64,000 nt of DNA from Paracoccaceae bacterium (lineage in GTDB: Bacteria > Pseudomonadota > Alphaproteobacteria > Rhodobacterales > Rhodobacteraceae), in the NCBI GenBank assembly GCA_002708925.1, contig PAPN01000039.1, positions 1-64,000 of the forward strand, read 5' to 3'. The position numbers were made by a program, and so were the translations under genes. Shown piece after piece: positions 19,098 through 25,903 of this stretch (the first letter of the stretch is position 1; every line of letters starts with the position of its first letter). The notes beneath the pieces were generated by a model. It saw only the letters and a list, made by a program, of their open reading frames with translations. It was not told where the DNA came from and did no database searches.

Positions 19098-20491
19098 TCC
19101 ACCCGATAGGGCAGCACGCCGCGTTCGTTCGTGTCGATTGTCAGGCGGCGTTCAAGCGGCGGAACCGAGCGTTGGTGGCAGGATTTGCGCTCGCAGATGC
19201 GGCAGGAAATGCCGATGGGTTCGTAGGCTTTGGGGTTGGTGACGTCCAGATCGTCGGCATAGACCAGATCGGCGGCGTGGCGCACCTCGCAGCCCAGGGA
19301 GATCGCGAAACGGCGCACCGGCGCGCCAAAGCTGCCGCCCGATTTCGACACGTCCCGCGACAGGCTGATATAGCGCACGCCATCGGGTGTTTCGGCCAGT
19401 TGGCGCAGAAATCTGCTGGGTGTTTCAAAGGCTTGGTGGACATTCCACAGCGGGCAGGCCCCGCCGAAACGGGCAAATTGCAGCCGCGTGGCCGAGTGGC
19501 GCTTGGTGATGGTCCCAGCCTGATCGACGCGCACAAAGAAGAACGGAATGCCCTTGGCGCTGGGGCGTTGCAACGTGGACAGACGATGCGCGACCTGCTC
19601 GATCGAGGCCCCGAAACGATGGGCCAGCTGTTCCAGGTCGTGGCGGCTGTCCTGCGCGGCGGCCAGAAACCGGCCATAGGGCATCTGCGCGGCCCCGGCG
19701 AAATAGTTGGCCAGGCCGATCTTGGCAATGGCGCGGGCCTCCTCGGATTGGAAGCGGGCCAGATCCAGCGTGGCCTCTAGCAGTTTGTCCTGATGCAGCA
19801 GGGCGATTTGCAGCAGCAGCTGAAAGGTCTGCGTCTGCGGCGCGGCCTGGCTGGAGATGGTCAGCGTGCGCGAGCCGCGATCAAACTGGCGGACAATCGC
19901 GGCCTCGTCCATCCGCACGGTAACCCCGGCGGCGCGCAGCGTGTGCAGCGCATGGGCCCGGATGCCGCCCTCGCCGGCGCCCTGGGCGAAATGCTCGGCC
20001 GCGCGGTCCACCGCGTCGATATAGTTGTCGCAGTAATGAAAGAAATCGCGCACCTCGTCCCAGGGGCTGGGCTGAGTGCGGCTGTCCTCGCGGCCCAGGG
20101 CCTCGTCCAGACTGGCCAGGCGTTCATGCGTCTGGCGGTAGGCGCGGTGCAGATCCAGAAAGGCGCGGGCCAGCGCCGGCGCGTTCGAGGCCGTCAGGCG
20201 CAGATCCGCCAGCGGCGGGGCGGCATCGGCAAAAACCGGATCGGCCATGGCCTCGCGCATGTCACTGACCAGCCGTTCGGAATCGCCGGTGCTCAGCTCG
20301 GTCACATCAAAGCCGAATTCCTGCGCCAGAGCCAGCACCACAGTGGTGCTGACGGGCCGGTTGTTATTCTCCATCTGGTTCAGATAGGGCAGGGATACGC
20401 CCAGCTTGGCGGCGAATTCTTTTTGGGTCAGGCCCAGGCGCGTGCGGGTTTCGCGCAGCTTGGCCCCGGCATAGAGTTTCTGAGTGGCCAT
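19094..20491 (-). CDS. pccR: Short-chain fatty acyl-CoA regulator PccR (ScfR family)
   Basis: The protein has 465 residues from the ATG at 20491 (a TTG seven codons upstream is unlikely). The N-terminal XRE helix-turn-helix (about 6-62, TRLGLTQKEFAAKLGVSLPY) is followed by the long IrrE/DUF2083-type C-terminal region of ScfR regulators. The family's cysteine cluster CRICERKSCHQRSVPP is near the C-terminus. In Rhodobacter sphaeroides PccR senses propionyl-CoA status and controls pccB through a TTTGCAAA-type operator. Here such motifs occur directly upstream of this gene and before pccB, which strongly supports the assignment. Confidence 0.88.
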   Translation of the reverse strand: MATQKLYAGAKLRETRTRLGLTQKEFAAKLGVSLPYLNQMENNNRPVSTTVVLALAQEFGFDVTELSTGDSERLVSDMREAMADPVFADAAPPLADLRLTASNAPALARAFLDLHRAYRQTHERLASLDEALGREDSRTQPSPWDEVRDFFHYCDNYIDAVDRAAEHFAQGAGEGGIRAHALHTLRAAGVTVRMDEAAIVRQFDRGSRTLTISSQAAPQTQTFQLLLQIALLHQDKLLEATLDLARFQSEEARAIAKIGLANYFAGAAQMPYGRFLAAAQDSRHDLEQLAHRFGASIEQVAHRLSTLQRPSAKGIPFFFVRVDQAGTITKRHSATRLQFARFGGACPLWNVHQAFETPSRFLRQLAETPDGVRYISLSRDVSKSGGSFGAPVRRFAISLGCEVRHAADLVYADDLDVTNPKAYEPIGISCRICERKSCHQRSVPPLERRLTIDTNERGVLPYRVD

Positions 20492-20505
20492 CAGCGCTGA
20501 GGTTC

Positions 20506-20551
20506 TTTGCAAAGATACATGGTGGCGAATTTATCTTTGCAAATTTGCGAA
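20506..20551. promoter_or_regulatory. PccR-type boxes upstream of pccR
   Basis: TTTGCAAA occurs at 20506-20513 and 20536-20543, the latter directly followed by TTTGCGAA (20544-20551). The 14-base core TTTGCAAATTTGCG is repeated exactly at 21904-21917 before pccB. The first box lies just 15 bases before the pccR ATG, compatible with autorepression. Confidence 0.7.
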
Positions 20552-20574
20552 GGCAAGAGGGGCCAGAGGCGGGC

Positions 20575-21789
20575 TCAGGCGCCCAATTGTCGCTGGCGCC
20601 GGATCACCAGCAGAATGGACACCACGGACATCAGCGCAGTCAGCAGCATGATGGCCAGCAGCGGCAGCTCGGTCGAGCCGGGGGTCAGCATGGCACCGGC
20701 CAGGGCGGACAGCGCCGCGCCGCCTCCGATCATCATGGTGCCGCCCAGCCCCGAGGCTGTGCCCGCCAGATGCGGCCGCACCGACAGCATCCCGGCATTG
20801 GCGTTGGGGATGGTCATGCCATTGCCCAGCCCCACGAAGATCATGCAGCCAAAGAAGGTCAGCGCCGTTCCCGTGCCGGACATGTAGATGCCCAGTGACA
20901 GCAGCAGCCCGCTCAGCACCACCAGCGCGCCCCACAGCACCATGCGATTGATCCCGAACCGCGCCGAATAGCGCCCCGACAGGAAGTTCCCGACGAAATA
21001 GCCGATGCCCGGCGCGGCGAAATAAAGCCCCAGCTCGGACGGGTCCAGCCCGTAGACATGGGTGCCGACAAAAGGCGCGCCGCCCAGATAGGCAAAGAAT
21101 GCCCCCGAGCCAAAAGCCGACGCCATGCAATAGCCCCAGAACCGCGGCGAGGTCAGCAGCTCGGGGTATTCGCGGAACTGTTGCAGCACGGTATTGCCGG
21201 ATTTCGGCGCGGTTTCCCCCAGATCGAACCAGGCCAGCGCGAACATGGTCAGCCCCAGGATCAGCAGCGCCAGAAAGGTGCCCTGCCAGCCAAAGTGCTG
21301 TTCGATATATCCTCCGACGGCAGGGCCCAGCATTGGCACCAGCGACATCCCCATCGTGACATAAGCCATCATCGAGGCCGCTTGCTCGGCCGGGACCATA
21401 TCGCGCACCACCGCGCGCGACAGCACCATGGCCACGGCAATCACCGCCTGAATCATGCGAAATACCATAAAGACCAGCCCGCTTTGCGCCAGCAGGCAGC
21501 CCAGCGTCGCCAGGCAGAAAATCGCGATTCCGGTCAGGATCACCGGGCGGCGCCCGTATTTATCCGACAGCGGCCCGACAAAAACCTGCAACACGCCGTT
21601 GATCGCCAGATAGAGCGCGACCGACAGCTGCATAAAGGCATAATCCACCTGAAAATAGGCAGCCATCCCCGGCAGCGAGGGCAAAAACATATTCATGGCC
21701 AAAGCCGACAGACTGGCCAGGAACATCAGTGTCGAAAGATGAGGCGGAGTGGCTCTGTCCAAATAGCGAGCCACAGGCTTTTCGTTCAT
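20575..21789 (-). CDS. MFS transporter of the Bcr/CflA drug-efflux type
   Basis: This 404-residue, 12-helix major facilitator has the loop 2-3 motif GPLSDKYGRRPVILTG and the Bcr/CflA-like opening PSLPGMAAYFQVDYAFMQLS. Relatives export drugs or metabolites by proton antiport. The start at 21789 is the ATG nearest the first helix; a longer frame enters the operator region. It is divergent from pccB across a 191-base space rich in PccR-like motifs and lies upstream of pccR on the same strand. Co-regulation with propionate metabolism, and export of an organic acid, are plausible but unproven. Confidence 0.85.
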   Translation of the reverse strand: MNEKPVARYLDRATPPHLSTLMFLASLSALAMNMFLPSLPGMAAYFQVDYAFMQLSVALYLAINGVLQVFVGPLSDKYGRRPVILTGIAIFCLATLGCLLAQSGLVFMVFRMIQAVIAVAMVLSRAVVRDMVPAEQAASMMAYVTMGMSLVPMLGPAVGGYIEQHFGWQGTFLALLILGLTMFALAWFDLGETAPKSGNTVLQQFREYPELLTSPRFWGYCMASAFGSGAFFAYLGGAPFVGTHVYGLDPSELGLYFAAPGIGYFVGNFLSGRYSARFGINRMVLWGALVVLSGLLLSLGIYMSGTGTALTFFGCMIFVGLGNGMTIPNANAGMLSVRPHLAGTASGLGGTMMIGGGAALSALAGAMLTPGSTELPLLAIMLLTALMSVVSILLVIRRQRQLGA

Positions 21790-21860
21790 ATGTGAATGAG
21801 TAGGGCGGGTGCGGCAGCTTGTCCACGTTGTCGGGCGCTGCAAATTGCCTGACGTTACGG

Positions 21861-21919
21861 AAATTTGCACGTTTGCTTTTTTCGACAATTGCATTGCCAA
21901 AGTTTTGCAAATTTGCGGA
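21861..21919. promoter_or_regulatory. PccR-type operator region between the MFS gene and pccB
   Basis: TTTGCAAA (21904-21911) is followed directly by TTTGCGGA, and TTTGC half sites recur upstream at 21863-21876. The region is A/T-rich compared with its surroundings. It lies 62 bases before the pccB ATG. The core is identical to that before pccR. Confidence 0.7.
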
Positions 21920-21980
21920 AATCTGCTTTGCGCAGGGGCAGGCTCCCCTTATACCCATGTCAATTCAGAAGGGGAATGCC

Positions 21981-23513
21981 ATGAAAGATATCCTCCAGGA
22001 ACTGGAAGACCGTCGCGCCGATGCCCGCCTGGGTGGCGGGCAAAAACGAATTGATAGCCAACACGCCAAGGGCAAGCTGACCGCCCGCGAGCGGATCGAG
22101 CTGCTGCTGGACGAGGACTCGTTTGAAGAGTTCGACATGTTCGTCTCGCATCGCTGCACCGATTTCGGCATGGAAAATCAAAAGCCTGCAGGCGACGGTG
22201 TGATCACCGGCTGGGGCACCATCAACGGCCGTATGGTCTATGTGTTCAGTCAGGATTTCACCGTTCTGGGTGGCTCGGTTTCGGCCACTCACGCGATGAA
22301 AATCTGCAAGATCATGGATATGGCCGTGCAGAACGGCGCGCCTGTCATTGGTCTGAACGATTCCGGCGGCGCCCGGATTCAGGAAGGCGTGGATGCGCTG
22401 GCCGGTTACGCCGAGATTTTCCAGCGCAACATCATGGCCTCGGGGGTGATCCCGCAGATTTCCGTGATCATGGGCCCCTGCGCCGGCGGCGCTGTGTATT
22501 CGCCCGCGATGACCGACTTCATCTTCATGGTGAAGGACAGCTCTTACATGTTCGTGACCGGCCCCGATGTTGTGAAAACCGTCACCAACGAGGTTGTCAC
22601 CGCCGAGGAGCTGGGCGGCGCAAGCACCCACACCAAGAAATCGAGCGTGGCAGATGGCGCGTTCGAAAATGACGTCGAAGCCCTGGCCGAGGTCCGCCGT
22701 CTGGTGGATTTCCTGCCGCTGAACAACCGCGAAAAGCCCCCCGTGCGCCCGTTCTTTGACGAGCCGGATCGCGTAGAAGACAGCCTGGACACGCTGATCC
22801 CTGAAAACCCCAACACGCCCTACGATATGAAGGAACTGATCCTGAAAATCGCGGACGAGGCGGATTTCTACGAGATTCAGGAAGATTTCGCCAAGAATAT
22901 CATCACCGGCTTTATCCGTATGGAAGGCCAGACCGTGGGGGTTGTCGCCAACCAGCCGATGGTTCTGGCGGGCTGTCTGGATATTGATTCCAGCCGCAAG
23001 GCCGCGCGGTTCGTGCGGTTCTGCGATGCGTTTGAAATTCCGATCCTGACCCTGGTGGATGTGCCTGGCTTCTTGCCTGGGACCAGCCAGGAATATGGCG
23101 GCGTCATCAAGCACGGTGCGAAACTGCTGTTTGCTTATGGCGAGGCGACCGTGCCCAAGGTGACGCTGATCACCCGCAAAGCCTATGGCGGGGCCTATGA
23201 CGTGATGGCGTCCAAGCACCTGCGCGGCGATTTCAACTATGCCTGGCCGACCGCGGAAATCGCGGTGATGGGCGCCAAGGGCGCGACCGAGATCATCCAC
23301 CGCGCCGATCTGGGCGATGCAGAGAAAATCGCGCAGCACACCGCCGATTACGAGGACCGTTTCGCCAATCCCTTTGTGGCGGCCGAGCGGGGATTCATCG
23401 ACGAGGGGATCCAGCCCAAATCGACGCGCCGCCGCGTGTCGCGGGCCTTTGCCAGCTTGCGGAATAAGAAGCTGCAAAACCCGTGGAAAAAGCACGACAA
23501 TATTCCGCTGTAA
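21981..23513 (+). CDS. pccB: Propionyl-CoA carboxylase, beta (carboxyltransferase) subunit
   Basis: This 510-residue carboxyltransferase transfers the biotin-bound carboxyl group to propionyl-CoA, giving (S)-methylmalonyl-CoA. It forms an alpha6beta6 complex with PccA, encoded 2.4 kb downstream. Both crotonase-like halves are complete, with oxyanion and biotin-pocket motifs [33 protein letters not shown] and [19 protein letters not shown]. The ATG at 21981 follows AAGGGGA by eight bases; upstream in-frame codons fall in the operator. Length is standard. Confidence 0.96.
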   Translation: MKDILQELEDRRADARLGGGQKRIDSQHAKGKLTARERIELLLDEDSFEEFDMFVSHRCTDFGMENQKPAGDGVITGWGTINGRMVYVFSQDFTVLGGSVSATHAMKICKIMDMAVQNGAPVIGLNDSGGARIQEGVDALAGYAEIFQRNIMASGVIPQISVIMGPCAGGAVYSPAMTDFIFMVKDSSYMFVTGPDVVKTVTNEVVTAEELGGASTHTKKSSVADGAFENDVEALAEVRRLVDFLPLNNREKPPVRPFFDEPDRVEDSLDTLIPENPNTPYDMKELILKIADEADFYEIQEDFAKNIITGFIRMEGQTVGVVANQPMVLAGCLDIDSSRKAARFVRFCDAFEIPILTLVDVPGFLPGTSQEYGGVIKHGAKLLFAYGEATVPKVTLITRKAYGGAYDVMASKHLRGDFNYAWPTAEIAVMGAKGATEIIHRADLGDAEKIAQHTADYEDRFANPFVAAERGFIDEGIQPKSTRRRVSRAFASLRNKKLQNPWKKHDNIPL

Positions 23514-23528
23514 GGCGGGTGTCGTGAG

Positions 23529-23555
23529 GGTGGGGGGCTGCCGGCCCCCCCCACG
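23529..23555 (+). terminator. G/C hairpin after pccB
   Basis: GTGGGGGG and CCCCCCAC arms enclose a short loop 17 bases past the pccB stop. No T tract follows, so it may be an mRNA-stabilising or attenuating hairpin rather than a true terminator. Confidence 0.4.
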
Positions 23556-23562
23556 CCCCCCG

Positions 23563-23586
23563 GGAGTATTTCCGATCAGAAAGAAG
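23563..23586 (+). repeat. Short intergenic repeat (GAGTATTT family), copy after pccB
   Basis: The segment reads GGAGTATTTCCGATCAGA and continues AAGAAG. It is shared in near-identical form, inverted, at 45993-46015, and in related form at 14676-14702. All copies sit directly after a gene. Confidence 0.55.
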
Positions 23587-23629
23587 CAGAACGCGGGGCC
23601 CTGTGGGGCAGCGATCATGGAGGCCTTAG

Positions 23630-23983
23630 GTGGCTCGGACAAAGTGGCATATCCTGACGGAGGACGGCGCGCTGACCCTGGCGCGGCGTTTGCCTGTGCG
23701 CTTTGATCTGGCGGTGCAGACTGTGCTGCCGCGTTGCGGGCGTCGCCGTCTGGCGATGCAGATTCGTCAGGATATGTGGCGTTTGCTGAGGGATCTGCGC
23801 GGTTTTGCTCCGGTTGTGCGTGTCGAATATTTGCCCGAGGGGTTGCGTGTGATTGCGGGCGGGCAGGTTGGCCAGGCCCCTTTCCCCAAGCGAGCATCAG
23901 AAGAAAAGTTGCGTCAGATGCTGTCTGATCGCAATAATCGTTCCAGGTGGCTGGCCCATGCGGGGGGATTCTGCTATGGGTAG
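23630..23983 (+). CDS. Conserved-looking basic hypothetical protein in the pcc locus
   Basis: This 117-residue protein starts with GTG at 23630 behind GGAGG with a six-base spacer. It is rich in arginine and leucine (RRLPVRFDL, CGRRRLAMQIRQDMWRLLRDLRG), has no signal peptide and no recognisable catalytic motif. I do not recognise a characterised family. Its stop overlaps the next start (ATGGGTAG), so the two are translationally coupled, and it lies downstream of pccB. The position suggests a link to propionyl-CoA carboxylase, but no function can be stated. Confidence 0.65.
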   Translation: MARTKWHILTEDGALTLARRLPVRFDLAVQTVLPRCGRRRLAMQIRQDMWRLLRDLRGFAPVVRVEYLPEGLRVIAGGQVGQAPFPKRASEEKLRQMLSDRNNRSRWLAHAGGFCYG

Positions 23984-24383
23984 AACGAATCTGATATTCG
24001 CCGCGCTCTGGGGATGCCTTTTGGCAAACGCGGCCACGGCTGTGGGGCAGGAGGAGGCCCCCGCCGTGCCCTCTGGGCTTCGGGTTCAGCTTCAGGAATT
24101 TTTCATTCAGACGCAACCGGATGGGGATCGCTATGCGCGGTTCCGTTTCGTGGCGCCTGAATTGGCGGCGGGGGTGACTTTCGCCCGCGTCGAACAGGAT
24201 TTCGCCCATCTGTGCACCCATCTGGCGCTGCCTGTGCTGACCGCCGCCCACGAGGATGTGGCGCAGGTGGTGATCTCATTGGCTTCGGCCGAGGTGGAGT
24301 TCGGGGCCTCTGACCCTGCGATCATCCAGTTTTTCGAGGCATTTCGCATCGAAAACGGGCTCTGTATCTGGGAGGGTTTCTGA
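23976..24383 (+). CDS. Exported DUF6497-like protein
   Basis: This 135-residue precursor has an N-terminal signal peptide (LIFAALWGCLLANAATAVG, cleavage near residue 24) and a compact domain with FRFVAPELAAGVTFARV and a C-terminal RIENGLCIWEGF. I recall a similar Rhodobacterales family catalogued as DUF6497, with no known function. The start at 23976 is chosen for the signal peptide and the G-rich ribosome site ten bases upstream. It overlaps the preceding gene by eight bases. The protein should be periplasmic, so any role in PCC function would be indirect. Confidence 0.7.
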   Translation: MGRTNLIFAALWGCLLANAATAVGQEEAPAVPSGLRVQLQEFFIQTQPDGDRYARFRFVAPELAAGVTFARVEQDFAHLCTHLALPVLTAAHEDVAQVVISLASAEVEFGASDPAIIQFFEAFRIENGLCIWEGF

Positions 24384-24597
24384 TGTATCCACAATATGTT
24401 GCGGATCGTTCCTCATCCATTGCCGCGATTGAGGCTTTCCAGACACAGCGCCCTGTTGTTGGTGCTGGCGAATATCATTTGCGGGCCGGATCGGCTATGC
24501 TTTGGGCGGGTGGCGTTCATGTTGCCCTTTTCTCGTTCAAGAGGCCGTCGGGGGAAAACGCCCCCGGTGTGAAAAGCAAAGCTAACAGGAGAAGCAG

Positions 24598-24738
24598 ATG
24601 TCGAATGCGCTTAAACCGCTGCTGGCCCTGTGCACCGTCGCCTTTGTCGCGGCCTGCGCAGCCCCGCAAGAAGAATATGTCGTTGTCGAACCCGAGCCGA
24701 TCAGCGAAGAACCAGCCTACACTGGTAAATACAAATAA
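24598..24738 (+). CDS. Very small lipoprotein (46 aa)
   Basis: The ATG at 24598 follows AGGAGA by six bases and opens a 46-codon frame. A signal peptide (LKPLLALCTVAFVAAC) has the lipobox VAAC (Cys20), followed by an acidic, proline-containing tail EPEPISEEP ending TGKYK. It should be anchored in a membrane on the periplasmic side. Function is unknown. A longer overlapping frame (24383-24823) lacks any protein-like features and is not the gene. The hairpin CGGGGG...CCCCCG at 24549-24566 lies 31 bases upstream and could separate it from the preceding transcript. Confidence 0.7.
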   Translation: MSNALKPLLALCTVAFVAACAAPQEEYVVVEPEPISEEPAYTGKYK

Positions 24739-24816
24739 GGGCCAGCCCCTTATGCAGGTGGCTCGGGCCGAATGGTCCGGGCTGACCCGCCGCGACGCTG
24801 GCCTGGGAGAGACCCC

Positions 24817-25206
24817 ATGTTGAAGCATCGTGGATTCCCCGGTCGGATGACCGGCACCGATTTCCAATTCACCATTCGCCGCGCCAATCCCAAGGGCGTG
24901 ACCCCGCTGAAACGGCTGGAGCGCTACCGCGACCGTCGCCCGGCAGACCGGCGCGCGGATACGGCCTTTATGGCGGCGCTGTGGGAACATTTCGGCGATC
25001 AGCCCTTCGAGCGCGGCAACCTGGACGCCGGCCGTCTGAGCTGGCTGCTGGGCCGCGAGGTGGTGGCCGTCGATGATCCGTTCGACCCGGTCAGCTATGA
25101 AGCCCTGCTGGTCATCAACGAACCCGTCGCGCGTGCGTCCTTCCCTGAGGTATTTCAAGGGGATGAAGCGCAGAATTTTGACGATGACGCGGATGAGGGG
25201 TGGTAA
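24817..25206 (+). CDS. Hypothetical acidic-tailed cytosolic protein
   Basis: This 129-residue protein starts at the ATG at 24817 behind GGGAGAG. It has a basic first half (FTIRRANPKGVTPLKRLERY) and a strongly acidic C-terminus (FDDDADEGW), with no signal peptide or membrane segment. I do not recognise a characterised family. It lies between pccB and pccA on the same strand, 78 bases after the small lipoprotein. A hairpin with a T tract 170 bases downstream probably ends its transcript. Confidence 0.65.
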   Translation: MLKHRGFPGRMTGTDFQFTIRRANPKGVTPLKRLERYRDRRPADRRADTAFMAALWEHFGDQPFERGNLDAGRLSWLLGREVVAVDDPFDPVSYEALLVINEPVARASFPEVFQGDEAQNFDDDADEGW

Positions 25207-25558
25207 TCGGCATGTTTTCGCGCAGCCCCAGGACATTTGAGCGGGAAGCGGCCAAAACCGGCCGCCCTGTGGCTGTGGGCTTGGCTGTGCGGGGCACATG
25301 CGTCAGCGTTAACACCGTAGTGGCGGCCCGAGATGAGCGGGCCGGGACGACTTGTCTTTACCGTTACCCTTCCCCTGTTGGGCGGCGTGGCTTGCAGATA
25401 GGCCGCCCGCCCGTTTTTTCTGGCTTGGATAGTGGAAAAACCCTTTCTAAGCAAAGGTTTGCCGAAAATATGCTGACCTGTTCTCGCCCGTTGCCCAGAC
25501 GGGTTTGCGGCGCAATGGTTCCTCTGGCACACGTACCCGAGCGGAAAGGAACCTCGTC
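25207..25558. other. Gene-free stretch between the hypothetical protein and the lipoprotein
   Basis: The interval has no convincing gene. It holds a perfect GCGGCC...GGCCGC hairpin (25248-25265), the terminator at 25380-25419, and GCAAA-GG-TTTGC (25451-25462), which recalls PccR half sites in everted order. It probably carries the promoter for the lipoprotein and perhaps pccA. Confidence 0.5.
25380..25419 (+). terminator. Probable terminator between the pcc unknowns and the pccA side
   Basis: GGGCGGC (25380-25386) pairs with GCCGCCC (25402-25408), followed after GCCCG by six T. It separates the 129-residue protein gene from the downstream lipoprotein. Confidence 0.5.
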
Positions 25559-25777
25559 ATGCACACAGTCAGGCACTCTCGGACATGGATTTTGGCCCTT
25601 GCGGCCTGCGCAGGCCTTGCGGCTTGCGGCGACACCTTTGGTGAACAGGCCCTGCTGGGGGCGGGCACCGGCGCGGCCGGCGCTGTCGTTCTGGACGCAG
25701 ACCCCGGAACGGGCGCGCTGCTGGGCGCGGCTGCCAATGTCGCCTATTGCAAACAATACCCGTCGCGCTGCACCTGA
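25559..25777 (+). CDS. Small glycine-rich lipoprotein
   Basis: This 72-residue precursor has a signal peptide and lipobox LAAC, followed by an alanine/glycine-rich stretch (LLGAGTGAAGAVVL, GALLGAAANVA) typical of glycine-zipper outer-membrane lipoproteins, and ends YCKQYPSRCT with two cysteines. AAAGGAA precedes the ATG at 25559. A strong terminator follows, so it is probably a monocistronic gene sitting just before pccA. No function can be assigned. Confidence 0.75.
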   Translation: MHTVRHSRTWILALAACAGLAACGDTFGEQALLGAGTGAAGAVVLDADPGTGALLGAAANVAYCKQYPSRCT

Positions 25778-25815
25778 GCGCGTCGCCCCGGCCTGCGGGC
25801 CGGAATTGAATCGGA

Positions 25816-25853
25816 AACCCATCGCGGCCCCGTGCCGGGATGGGTTTTTTTGT
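25816..25853 (+). terminator. Rho-independent terminator before pccA
   Basis: AAACCCATC pairs with GATGGGTTT around an inner CGGC/GCCG stem, followed by a run of seven T. It ends the small lipoprotein transcript about 50 bases before the pccA ATG, so pccA needs a nearby promoter or read-through. Confidence 0.8.
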
Positions 25854-25903
25854 TGCCATTGCCCCTGGGACAGCAAAGGGGCCAAGACCGGAAGGGACGA
25901 GAA

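Noticed and set aside
24383-24823. A rightward frame after the DUF6497-like gene
   Set aside because: No protein-like features; the real short lipoprotein (24598-24738) lies in another frame with a good ribosome site.
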